Part shown: positions 10,342 to 20,029 of the stretch, piece after piece
Numbering within the stretch: the stretch's first letter is position 1
How the letters are laid out: every line of letters starts with the position of its first letter
Source of the DNA: Mangifera indica
Taxonomy: Eukaryota > Streptophyta > Magnoliopsida > Sapindales > Anacardiaceae
Reading direction: 5' to 3'
Length of the DNA: 64,000 nucleotides
Assembly: GCF_011075055.1 (NCBI RefSeq)
Contig: NC_058140.1
Location: forward strand, 6,425,488 to 6,489,487
Made by a program: the position numbers and the translations under genes
The notes under the pieces: model-generated
Told to the model about the DNA's origin: nothing
Database searches by the model: none
The model's input: only the letters and a program-made list of their open reading frames with translations

Positions 10342-11230
10342 TGGTGCATATCCATCAAGACAATGCAACAACACACAAACTCAATTATGGAAATTACTGT
10401 TCATACGGCATAACAGCTATTTGTCTTTCAATTTTAACCAATCAAATGACATCCAAATCATACAAATTATAGATCATTGGAAAAGACATTCAAAGAGCTT
10501 TCTAATGGTATATGATAGTAATCACAACTCAATCAACAAAACATTCAAAACTTGTCTCAAAGTTTGCTGGCAAAATCTGAAAATGGCAAAAACATACACT
10601 GTAAAAAGTATCCGAGACATACAACTCACATTCACACCTTCACACTTTGGATTTCAAGGGTAACAAGAAAATTAACCAAGGCATAAAGGAAAGTTCCACT
10701 AACCTTGGGATCTTCCACCACCAATTCTTCCTCCAAAATGAATTAGATAAAGGAACAAGCAAATAAAGAAAAACTACAAAGTTTTGCTTGATAATTTTAT
10801 TATCAAAGAAGTCTAGCCTTTACGAGTGAAAAAAAACCACTCTTATATACAAGAGGAAGTGGCGGCAAAAATGGGCATTAATTAAACAAGTAAGCTATGC
10901 CCTTCATTTAAGCTTAGTCATTGATTTAAACTAAGGTCATACCATATTAATGAAGAAAATAACAAAAGGGAACAACGTTTCCCTAAAAGGTGGAACTATG
11001 TCCACCAATTAAAGTTACTTGCTTCCCTTTGAGTTGCAATTCAACTAAATGGACTTCATGGCATCTTGGGCTCCAATTTAAGTGATGGATGGCTGCCTCA
11101 TCTACTTGGGCTTCAAAGTGGGCTTGTAGTTGGTTTTTTGGACTCATTTAAGCTTCCATTTCATTAAGGCCTTGGATGCAAGTAATGAGAGTGCACCCAA
11201 AAGTAAAGTTGGGCCAAATTGGAGATGCCA
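10342..11230 (-). mobile_element. 5' LTR of G1 (U3 start missing)
   Basis: In minus orientation the LTR ends ...ATATGCACCA at 10342, immediately before the PBS. A TATA box (TATATAAG) lies at 10849-10842, and poly(A)/R-region text follows. Compared with the complete LTRs at 35566-36558 and 52541-53522, about 100 bases at the U3 start are missing. At 11228-11234 the sequence switches into an inverted gag-protease fragment, with ccaaaag shared by both parents. Confidence 0.85.
10842..10849 (-). promoter_or_regulatory. TATA box of the G1 5' LTR
   Basis: The minus strand reads TATATAAG in the context CTTGTATATAAGAG. The same octamer context is found in the sister LTRs (near 36062 and 53045), so it is the likely Pol II promoter of this gypsy family. 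Confidence 0.7.
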
Positions 11231-12020
11231 AAAGTCCTCCTTTCAACAAGGGAACCACCTTTCAAAAGGGTTCCTCATCTAACTATAAGGCTGCCGAAAT
11301 CACTTCCAAGGAGAAAGGGAAAGAAAAGGTGGTAGAACCTAGCAAGAACAAACCATTTATGGGAAAACTTGATCTCTCCAAGGCTATGGACACTTCCAAG
11401 CTGAATGCCCAAATAGAAGAGCTTTGTCATTGATAGAGATTCAAGCTATTGAAGACTCTCTTCAAGAAGATGAAGAAAATGTAGATTATGGCCATGAAGA
11501 TGGAGCTGTCGAAGAAGAAGAAGAGGAGATCATTCATGCAAAGGGCTGATGAAGGAGATATGTTAGTGATTAGAAGAGCATTGCATTCCAAGTCCTTTCC
11601 ACATGAGGAACAAAGGCTCCAAATTTTCCAATCAAGATGCAACATTGGAGGCAATGTGTGTTCTTTGATTATAGATGGTAGAAGTTGTGCAAATGTGGCT
11701 TCATCTACCTTAGTAGAGAAATGGATTATCTACCATACCTCATCCTCAACCATCTAAGCTCCAATGGTTGAGCAATGGGACCAGACTTCAAGTAGCCAAA
11801 CAAGTACTTGTTTCCTTCTCTATTGGCAAACATTACTAAGATGAGATTGTGTGTGATGTAGTTCCCATGGATGCATGCCATTTGTTGCTAGGGAGACCTT
11901 GGCAATTTGATAGAGAAGTAACTCATAATGGTAAAAAGAACACTTATTCCTTCAAATTCAAGGGGAAAACCATTACTTTGCTACCTCTTAGCCCCAAGAA
12001 GCTAATAAGGTTATCAAAGG
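11231..12020 (+). pseudogene. Inverted gag-protease fragment, chimeric at both ends
   Basis: Plus-strand gypsy sequence corresponding to the nucleocapsid and protease of G1/G9. A deletion at about 11390 removes 22 bases, including the first two cysteines of the zinc knuckle; it lies between two CCAA direct repeats. The protease site reads IIDGRSCANVAS instead of IIDSGSCANVAS, so the catalytic DSG is lost. The C-terminal block CHLLLGRPWQFDREV is at about 11876. At 12016-12020 the coding sequence joins an LTR with aaagg shared. Both ends look like microhomology junctions. Confidence 0.82.
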
Positions 12021-12495
12021 CTAGACTTCTTTGATAGTGAAATTCTCAAGCAAAACTTTGTAGCTTTTCTTTATTTGCTTGTTCCTTTATCCAATTCATC
12101 TTGGAGGAAGAATTGGTGGTGGAAGATCCTAAGGTTGGTGGAACTTTCCTTTATGCCTTGGTTAATTTTCTTGTTACCCTTGAAATCCAAAGTATGAAGG
12201 TGTGAATGTGATTTGTATGCCTTGGATATTGTTCACAGTATATGTTTTTGCCATTTTCAGATTTTTCCAGTAAACTTTGAGACAAGTTTTGAATGCCTTG
12301 TTGATTGAGTTGTGATTGCTATCATATACCATTAGAAAGCTCTTTGAATGCCTTTTCCAATGATCTATAATTTGTATGATTTGGAGGTCATTTGATTGGT
12401 TAAAATTGAAAGACAAATTGTTGCTGTGCCATATAAACAGTAATTTCCAGAATTGAGTTTATGTGTTATTGCATTGTCTTGATGGATATGCACCA
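12016..12495 (+). mobile_element. Partial gypsy LTR, plus strand (R-U5 half)
   Basis: This is the downstream half of an LTR of the G1 type, from just after the TATA region (ctagacttctttgatagtg) to the terminal ...GGATATGCACCA at 12495. It is followed by tttgg, the first bases of the spacer and PBS, and then by unrelated minus-strand LTR sequence. The frame at 12174-12416 is an LTR shadow. Confidence 0.8.
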
Positions 12496-12500
12496 TTTGG

Positions 12501-12965
12501 ATGAAAATAACAAAGCTTTTCTTAAATTTTCATTCAAAATGCTAACCAACCCTTTACAAATGAAGATCCATCCCTTTATATAAGAGCCATAGATGACGAT
12601 GATACAATATTACCCACAAAAGTCAACTAAAAATGACACGAATTAAGCTAAGTCGTTCATCATAAACTAAACCGATAATCAAATTAATGAATACAAGACA
12701 AAATAGAACATTTTTCCCTTAAATATAGGAAACGTGTTTTCTAACCAAGACAACTATCTTCTCTTCTAGTTCGAAACCAACTAAAGACATACTTTGAGCT
12801 CTTTGAGCTTCAAAAAGGAGTCTTGGATGTTTGGACCAATAGGGGGCTTCAAAAGTTACACTTTTGGATTAATTGGAGCAATTATATAAGTGGGTCTTAA
12901 GTCCACTTAAGGAGGCTATACACAAAGGCAGATTTGGACCAAAATTGAGGAGGTATTGCATCCTC
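12501..12965 (-). mobile_element. Partial gypsy LTR, minus strand
   Basis: This is closely similar to 13480-13935 of the complete LTR to its right, including the TATA-like CTTTATATAAG near 12575 and the block containing ttaagtccacttaaggagg. It lacks its U5 end, replaced by the plus-strand LTR at 12495, and its U3 start near 12965. It is the third LTR in a tandem arrangement. Confidence 0.75.
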
Positions 12966-12985
12966 AATGGCATAGGTTTGATCTA

Positions 12986-13070
12986 GTTCGAAACCAAAAT
13001 TGAGGAGGCAACTCTGGGAGGTAGAAATCAGTCAACAAATCACACAAACACCCTAGGCTTTGATACCAAA
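12986..13070 (-). other. Leader and primer-binding site remnant between two LTRs
   Basis: In minus orientation the LTR end at 13071 is followed by TT, then TGGTATCAAAGC (13068-13057), a PBS with one change from TGGTATCAGAGC, then the conserved leader (CCTAGGGTGTTTGTGTGATT...). The leader matches that of G1 (10265-10327) before breaking off near 12990. This is an almost internal-less element lying between two LTRs. Confidence 0.8.
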
Positions 13071-14054
13071 TGGTGTATTTCCATCAAAGACAATACAACA
13101 ACACACAAACTCAATTTTGAAAATTACTATTCATTTGACAGTTGCAATTTGTCTCTCAATTTTAACCAATCAAATGACCTCCAAATCTATAAATTATGTA
13201 TCATTGGAAAAAGTATTCAAAGAGCTTTCTAACGGTAGATAATGCCAACCACAACTCAATCAACAGGACATTCAAAACTAGCTTCAAAGTTTGCTGGGAA
13301 AACTGGAAATTGTAAAAACACACACTGTAAACAGTAATCTAGGGCATACAACACACATTCAGGTCTTCACGCTTTGTATTTCAAGGGAAACATAAAATGT
13401 AACCAAGGTATAAAGGAAATTTCCACCAACCTTAGAGTCTTCCACAACCAATCTTCCACCAAGAATGATTCGATAAAGGAAATAAAAACCAGCAAAACTT
13501 TTCTTCAAATTTTCATTCAAAATGCTAACCAACCCTCTACAAATGCAGATCCACCCCTTTATATAAAAGGCATGGATGATGATGATACAATATTTCCCAC
13601 AAAAGTCAACTAAAAATGGCATGAATTAAACTAAGCCGTTCATCATAAACTAAACCCATACCCAAATTAATGAATACAAGACAAAATAGAACATCTTTTC
13701 CTTAAATGTAGGAAACTTGTTTCCTAACTAAGGCAACTATCTTCTCTTCTAGTTGAAAACCAACTAAAGGTATACTTTGAGCTCTTTGGGCTTCAAAAAG
13801 GAGTCTTGGACGTTTGGACCAATAGTGGGTTGCAAAAGTTGCACTTTTGGATCAATTGGAGCAATTATATAAGTGGGTCTTAAGTCCACTTAAGGAGGTT
13901 ATACCCAAAGGTGGATTTGGATCAAAATTAAGGAGGTATTGCATCCTTGGGCTTGTATGTTGCTAGAAATTCATTCATCTTAACTTCTTGGGTGGCATGG
14001 TTACTTGAGGAAGATATGGAGCTCAAAAATGTAGAAGGACCCATGTATGCATCA
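13071..14054 (-). mobile_element. Complete gypsy LTR (984 bp) shared by two adjacent internal regions
   Basis: The minus-strand LTR begins TGATGCATAC at 14054, directly after a purine-rich tract (AAGGAGGA), and ends ...TGTACACCA-like at 13071 before a PBS. It therefore has a polypurine-tract side on the right (3' LTR of the gag-protease remnant) and a PBS side on the left (5' LTR of a deleted element). A TATA-like TTATATAAAG is near 13560. Such sharing is expected after LTR-LTR recombination. Confidence 0.82.
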
Positions 14055-14995
14055 TCCTCCTTGGGTTGAGAAGGATTTGCCCTCAAATCCTCAAGATGGC
14101 TGCCCTTCACTTACTGACCATTCATAAACAAGCTTTCTTTCTTGACTTCTTTTCCCTTAATAGCTTTATGAACTCGTTATGGACTAAGAGGAGTTAAAGT
14201 GATAGTCTTGCCGTTGAATTTAAAAGAGTAAGTGTTCTTCTTGCCATCATGCTTCACTTCCCTATCAAATTGCCAAAGTCTTCCCAATAACAAGTGACAA
14301 GCATCCATAGGAATCATATCACACAAAATCTCATAATTATAATGCTTACCAATGGAGAAGGAAACAAGCACTTGTTTGGCTACTTGGAGGCTGGTCCCAT
14401 TACTCAACCATCGTAGTTTGTATGGTTGAGAATGTGGCATGGTGGATAACCCAAGTTTGTCTACTAAGGTGGATGAGACCATATTTGCACAACTCCCATT
14501 ATCAAGAATTAAAGAGCACACTTTACCTTCAATAGTGCACCTTGATTGAAAAATGTGGAGTCTTTGCTCTTCATGAGGAAGAGGCTTGGCATGCAAAGCT
14601 TTCCTAATAACTAACAACTCTCCTTCATCAGCTCCTCTTAGAATTTCTTCTTCTTCCTTGTTGGCTTTATCACTTTCATGGCTGGAAACTTTACTTTCTT
14701 CTTCTTCTTGAAGGGGCTTCTCAATTGCTTGTGTCTCCATCAAGGATAAAACTCTCCTATTAGGGCATTCAGCTTAGAAGTGTCCATAGCCTTGGCATTT
14801 AAATCACTTTTTGTTGGAGAGGTTGGTCTTCATCATATTAGGCTTGTCCTTAGTTGGTTCCACCATTTTTTCCTTGCCTTTCTCTTTGGAAGAAGAATCA
14901 GCAGCATTTGTGTAGGATGGGGAACCTTTATGGAAGGTAGTTCCCTTGGTAAAAGATGTGCTAATGTCCCTTTGGAGAATGACTTTGATATAACC
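14055..14995 (-). pseudogene. Gag-knuckle / protease remnant lacking RT, RNase H and integrase
   Basis: In minus orientation: a Ser/Lys-rich nucleocapsid linker (15007-14804), a CCHC knuckle with damaged codons (14815-14770), an acidic segment, then the protease (14743-14177). The protease active site reads LILDNGSCANMVS, so DSG has become DNG. Directly after the protease tail (near 14110) comes the polyprotein C-terminus (GSHLEDLRANPSQP), then a purine tract and the LTR. RT, RNase H and integrase are missing. The same fusion is found in G8 (56243-57180). The right end joins another family's LTR near 14995. Confidence 0.82.
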
Positions 14996-15000
14996 CTTGC

Positions 15001-15537
15001 TGAACAATTTGACAAGAATTATAACAATCTATTGGAATCTTGCCCAAAGATCTATCTAGCATAAACCAAAAGAATTAAAAACCTCTTGTTATCTAATAGC
15101 AAGGAACTCTAATTATCAAAGAAAGAATTCACAACTTTCTTAAGAAGTGAATTCAAAGAAAACTCTCACAAGAACTTTGGAGAAATTCGAAATTTTTTAT
15201 TAGAATCAAGGCTTGCCATAATCTTGAGTTTAATACATATATATATGTTGCTTCTAACCCTAAAAAAAAAAAATAAACAAATCCTTTAAAAAAAAGAATA
15301 ATAACAACTCATAACAACTAATTACTCTCCTAATTAAACTAGGATAACAATTAAATATCCTTCCTAATTAAACTAGCATAACAATTAGATAATAACTAAA
15401 CAAGCTTTCCTAATTAAACTAGGATACAAACTAGATAATAACTAATCACAAAAGGGCTAGCCGAATTGACGTGACTTGGGCTTCCATATACATATTCGGC
15501 TAAGTATGAAATTTGGCCTTAGGAATAATGCCCAACA
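15001..15537 (-). mobile_element. LTR of gypsy family G4 (about 537 bp)
   Basis: Minus-strand LTR, probable start TGTTGGGCATT at 15537, just downstream of the G4 polyprotein, and probable end ...TTGTTCA at 15001. It contains an AT-rich TATA region (catatatatatg near 15235) and three imperfect repeats of a unit containing cctagtttaattagga (15315-15445). It is unrelated in sequence to the 970-1000-bp LTRs elsewhere in the window. No coding potential is seen. The boundaries are inferred from TG/CA ends only. Confidence 0.6.
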
Positions 15538-15554
15538 CGTGCTCTTTGCTGCCC

Positions 15555-16670
15555 TTAGAGCAATTCATGTATTTGGACTCCTTGTGTTAAAGTAAGCTTT
15601 TTTAATTCTTCAAATTGAATTAAATGCACAAGTCTTGAACTAAACTCCATGCTTGTCATGCTGTTGCCCATGACTTGACCTTTGACTTCGCTCAGACTCT
15701 TCCCCATAAGCTCCAAATGACTTTGAACTAGCCAAATGATTGTCGCTTTCATCTTTTTGGCTCTTGCTCGTGTAATTGGGCCTTCGTTATAGCTCAATGG
15801 ATCCAAATTCTTCGTGTTTGTTGAAGTAGAATTCGAACCTTCATCTTTATGCTTCCCCATGTGTGAATTTAGTGAATTTGGTGAAGTTATCCCTTGATCA
15901 TTCGCATCACTCCCCACTTCCTTGAAAGGATTCAACTTCAAATCTCCACTTGCATAATCAAAAGGAAGAAGGTCATAAACATTAAAGGTTGCACTAATAT
16001 TATACTCACCAGGGAGATCTAATTTATATGCATTGTCATTGATCCTTGCAACAACTTGAAAAGGTCCATCTCCTCGTGGGTGAAGTTTAGATCGCCTTTG
16101 CGAGGAAACTGTTCTTTGCGCAAATGTAGCCAAACCCAATCGTAGGCTCAAAAACTAACTTCTTATGCCCTTGATTCCTTTGGTTTGCCATTTGTTGGTT
16201 CCTTTTATCTATGTTTTGCCTTAGTTTCTCAAGGAAATTACGCACAAAATCTGCCTTCTTAGCACCATCGAAATTAACACGCTCTTCCAAGGGTAAAGGA
16301 GATAAATCTAATGGTGTTAAAGGATTAAAACCATACACAATTTCAAAAGGTGAATAGTGCGTGGATGAATGCATAACCCTATTATATGCAAACTCTACAT
16401 AGGGTAAACTTTCACCCCAAGACTTCACATTCTTTTTTATGATAGCACACAATAATTGCCCTAAAGTTCTATTCATAACTTCAGTTTGACCATCAGTTTG
16501 TGGATGACAGGTAGTACTAAATAACAACTTAGTTCCTAATTTCGCCCACAAGGTCTTCCAAAAGTAAGACAAAAATTTTGCATCCCTATCACTAACAATA
16601 GTTCTCAGCATACCATGCAAACGTACTACCTCTTTAAAGAATAAATCAGCAACATGTGAAGTCATCAGTT
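15555..16670 (-). pseudogene. G4 integrase core and C-terminal domain
   Basis: Minus-strand integrase. The core (16665-16087) contains [17 protein letters not shown] (second catalytic Asp) and [15 protein letters not shown] (catalytic Glu). The C-terminal domain (16151-15555) contains GDGPFQVVARINDNAYKLDL and SATFNVYDLLP, then a Ser/Thr-rich tail with GPITRARAKKMK. A frameshift near 16120 separates the two parts, and another break near 16675 separates the core from the zinc-binding domain. I see no clear chromodomain. The integrase would join element cDNA to chromosomal DNA. Confidence 0.87.
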
Positions 16671-16675
16671 TTATG

Positions 16676-17099
16676 ACATGGAATAAAGTGTGTCATCTTA
16701 GAAAACTGATCAACTACCACATAGATGATCATTACCACGTCTAGTCTTAGGTAGTCCAAGTACAAAATCCATAGAAACATCTACCCAAGGTGAATATGGG
16801 ACAGGCAATGGCGTGTACAAACCATGTGGATGCACTTTAGACTTAGCTTGCAAACATGTGATACAATTAATGCAATACTTAGAGATGTTAGATTTCATGT
16901 TAGGCCAAAAGAAGTGCTCTTGTAAAACATCTAAAGTTTTAGCAATGCCAAAGTGACCCATCAAACCTCCTTCGTGTGCCTCACGAATTAACATCAAACG
17001 CAAAGAACACTTAGGCACACAAAGCTTATTCAAATGAAACAAGTACTCATTATGCCTATAAAATTTTTCAAAGGCAGCTTTCTCACATGCATTATACAC
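16676..17099 (-). pseudogene. G4 integrase zinc-binding domain and first catalytic Asp
   Basis: The minus strand reads HEGGLMGHFGIAKTLDVL, then C-x2-C (CINCITC), completing the HHCC zinc-binding module. The start of the core follows, with [14 protein letters not shown], which carries the first catalytic Asp. The frame changes near 16715 before the core continues. It lies downstream of RNase H, as in other gypsy polyproteins. Confidence 0.85.
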
Positions 17100-17600
17100 A
17101 TTATGTCATGTGTATACAACTCTTTAATATGCTCAAACCCCCGCAATTTAGCATCTAAAGTAGTAAGAAATGCGTACCTTCTTAACAATGCATCAGCCAT
17201 AGTGTTTTCCTTACCTTGCTTATATTTGATGACGTATGGGAAGGATTCAAAAAATTCACTCCACTTTGCATGTCGCTTATTGAGTTTGTTTTGACCCTTC
17301 AGATACTTCAAACTTTCATGGTCAGTATGGATGACAAACTCTTTAGGCACAAGGTAGTGTTGCCATGTCTCTAATGCCCTCACTAATGCATACATTTCCT
17401 TGTCATATGTTGAGTAGTTCAATGTTGTGCCATTCAATTTTTCACTAAAGTATGTGATTGGCTTGCCCTCCTGCATAAGAACAACACCAATTGCCACTCC
17501 CGAAGCATCACATTCAATCTCAAAGGTTTTATTAAAGTTAGGCAAAGCAAGAACAAGATCAGAAATTAACTTAGATTTAAGCATATTAAACGCCCTATCT
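17030..17600 (-). pseudogene. G4 RNase H
   Basis: Minus-strand gypsy RNase H with [14 protein letters not shown] (first catalytic Asp), [16 protein letters not shown] (Glu), [10 protein letters not shown] (Asp) and [11 protein letters not shown]. The frame is open for about 180 codons. A stop near 17612 separates it from RT, and a frame change near 17105 leads into integrase. It is an unusually clean domain for this window. Confidence 0.87.
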
Positions 17601-17611
17601 TGTTCATCACC

Positions 17612-18385
17612 CTATTTAAAACCAACATTCCTTTTAATAACTTCTATCAAAGGGGCGACTACGCTAGAGAAATCATGCACAAAATGCCTATAAAAACTAG
17701 CTAAGCCATGGAAACAAAGAACATCCGCAACATTTTTAGGTGTAGGCCAAGATTTAATAACCTTAACCTTTTCATTATCAACCTCAATACCATGCTTGCT
17801 AACAACATAACCTAAAAATATAACCTTAGGAACACGAAACATACATTTAGCAAGCTTAGCATGCAACTTTTGTGCACGCAAAACACTAAAAACAGACCTC
17901 ACATGCAAAACGTGGTCTTCAAGTGATTTGTTGTACACAAGTAAATCATCAAAATAGACAACAATGAATTTGCCAATAAATTCACGCAAAACATGGTTCA
18001 TCAAGTGCATGAACGTACTAAAAGCATTAGTTAACCCAAAAGGCATCACTAACCACTCTTATAAACTATATTTTGTTTTAAAGGCATTTTTCCATTCATC
18101 TCCTATTTTCATTCTAATTTGATAATAACCAGCCATTAAATCAAATTTAGAGAATATACGTGCACCATGCAATTCATCTAACATATCATCAAAACGAGGA
18201 ATAGGATGGCAATACTTTATAGTGATTTTGTTGACGGCGTGACAATTAACACACATACGCCATAATCCATCCTTTTTTGGCACCAATAGAATAGGAACGG
18301 CACATGGGATCATGCTTTCTTTAATTAACCCTTTTGACAACAACTCATCCACTTGACGGTGTAACTCCTTTGTTTCTTCGGGGTT
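17612..18385 (-). pseudogene. G4 reverse transcriptase, N-terminus cut by another LTR
   Basis: Minus-strand RT from about 18375: [67 protein letters not shown], then the catalytic YFDDLLVYNKS near 17950. One stop near 18056 divides it. At 18386 the coding sequence ends abruptly at a plus-strand LTR start (TGATCC), so gag and protease of G4 are missing from the window. Confidence 0.87.
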
Positions 18386-19256
18386 TGATCCAAACCCGGA
18401 TCCAATTGAAGGTCCTTGCCCGGTCTATAGTCCATCCAAGACTCCATCAAGTGCAATCCAATCAAGACCAATAGAAGAATACCAAGTCCAATCTCATCAC
18501 TTGAGAAATTCGGCCTTACATGAAGTGTGGAGTCCAAAACCTTGTTTTGAAGATAGGCAAGCACAAACCCAAGCTATGTTCAAGCCCATTTCATCCCTAC
18601 TTTCATTTTGGGGTCCCAAGCCCTCTTTTGGTCATTCTCTTATCCCTTGGGTCCATTAAAAGTCCAAGAAGCCCAATAGAGAGTTTAATTAGCTCTATAT
18701 ATTTTATTGTCTAATTATGCACTTTACTTGTTGTTTGTGCTAAACTATGTGTAATTAAGTTAATTAGTTACCTTGGGTGAAGCTAAGCAAGTCAAAGAAG
18801 CTCAAAGAAGGAGACAAGAGTTGACATATCACATGGCTCTAAGAATTACTTCTTCTGGCAAGGCAATTCATGACAACTTGGCCTTCATTTGCCTTACATT
18901 CTTCTTTGGGACATATTACATGGCTCTAGAAATTACTTCTATTGGCAAAGCAATTCATGACAATTTGACCTTCCCTTGCCTAACATTCTTCTTTGGGATT
19001 AACATGAAGATTAGAGCCAAATGACTTTGAAATGAGCTTGAAATGTAATTTAGCTTCATTTAAATGTAATCTGAAGCCTATTTAAAGGCTCCTCTAGTGA
19101 TGTACGTTTTTTGGCTTGAATATTGAAGAAAATCTTCCTTGCAAGTGTTTTGCAAATCCCCCTTTATCCAACTCTTGACCAAGGAGTTAGTGGTGATTCA
19201 AGGCTGGTGGGTTCCCTTTAAGCCTTGGTTTATTAGTTAAATTAATCAAAATTTGG
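18386..19256 (+). mobile_element. LTR-like sequence of a third gypsy family, plus strand
   Basis: It starts TGATCCAAACCCGGATCC at 18386, inside G4 RT. The same start recurs on the minus strand at 35312 inside an integrase, so this is probably an LTR boundary. It includes an 87-bp tandem duplication (18824-18997), a TATA-like tatttaaag near 19080 and a typical R/U5-like stretch. The right end adjoins another LTR at 19257. An open frame at 18773-19024 spans the tandem repeat, but I recognise no domain in it. Confidence 0.6.
18824..18997. repeat. 87-bp tandem duplication
   Basis: Two adjacent 87-base units (18824-18910 and 18911-18997), each starting acatat(c/t)acatggctct and ending attcttctttggg, differ at roughly ten positions. 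The unit length is a multiple of three, so the surrounding open frame continues through both. Confidence 0.88.
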
Positions 19257-19775
19257 TGATGTATGCGCGACTCCATTGTTATTTTTGGGTTTCAAGCCAT
19301 TCTCAAGTCTCAATGCAGCTTTTGAAGCCAAGAAGAATAAAGTTCTAGCAAATCCCAAGCCAAAGGAAGCATTGCACATTCAATTTTGGCCCAAAACCAC
19401 TTTTGGGTATAGTCTCATTGCATGCACCCAAGTTCCAAGTGAATAGCTTGCTCCAATTGATCCAAAAATGTGACTTTGAAAATCCATCAATGGCCCAAAC
19501 GTCCAAGCATCATTTTGAGAAGCCCAAAGAGACCAAAATTGGGTTTTAGTTACATTGGAACTAAATTAAAATTTAGTTGTTTTAGTTAGGAAACATCATT
19601 CCTACAGTTAAGGAAAAAACAACTAACTTTTGTCTTTAGTTAATTACTATGTATGGGCTTGGTTTAGAATGAATGGATTAGCTTAATTTATGCCATTTTA
19701 GTTGACTTTTGTGGAAAATATTGTATCATTGCCATCCATGCCTCCTATATAAAGGGGTGGATCTTCGTTTGCAAA

Positions 19776-19789
19776 AAGTTTTTGGTTTT
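19776..19789. repeat. Left target-site duplication of LINE D
   Basis: aagtttttggtttt is repeated exactly at 32301-32314. It flanks the T-run (LINE D A-tail on the minus strand) at 19790-19800. Confidence 0.85.
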
Positions 19790-20029
19790 TTTTTTTTTTT
19801 GGTAAGTAATGATTTTATACCAAAGAGAAATGATGTACAAATGGCTTATCTAGGACAAAGCCCCTAGATTAAGCCTAACACAAGCATACCTAGGACAAGC
19901 CCTAAGTTATGCCGAAACACTAAGAAAACACAAGCAATACTCAAATAATGGTACATAGAGAACCAAAGCTACCACACAAATACAAACTCACTAAAAGGAA
20001 TACAATCACAAGTGGACCGAATACCATTA

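Larger units (their letters stand above)
956..11230 (-). mobile_element. G1: Ty3/gypsy LTR retrotransposon, minus strand, split by LINE B
   Basis: In minus-strand order: LTR (10342-11230), PBS (10328-10339), gag (10148-8799), protease (8774-8376), RT (8178-7229), RNase H (7228-6775), LINE B, integrase start (1605-1309), LTR remnant (1308-956). The domain order PR-RT-RH-IN is that of Ty3/gypsy and not copia. Stops and frameshifts in most segments show it is dead. The integrase C-terminus and the start of the 3' LTR are missing. G9 at the right end of the window is a better-preserved relative. Confidence 0.85.

Noticed and set aside
15235..15275. Possible centromeric or satellite repeat (atatatat and poly-A runs)
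   Set aside because: It is too short and lies within the G4 LTR next to its TATA region.
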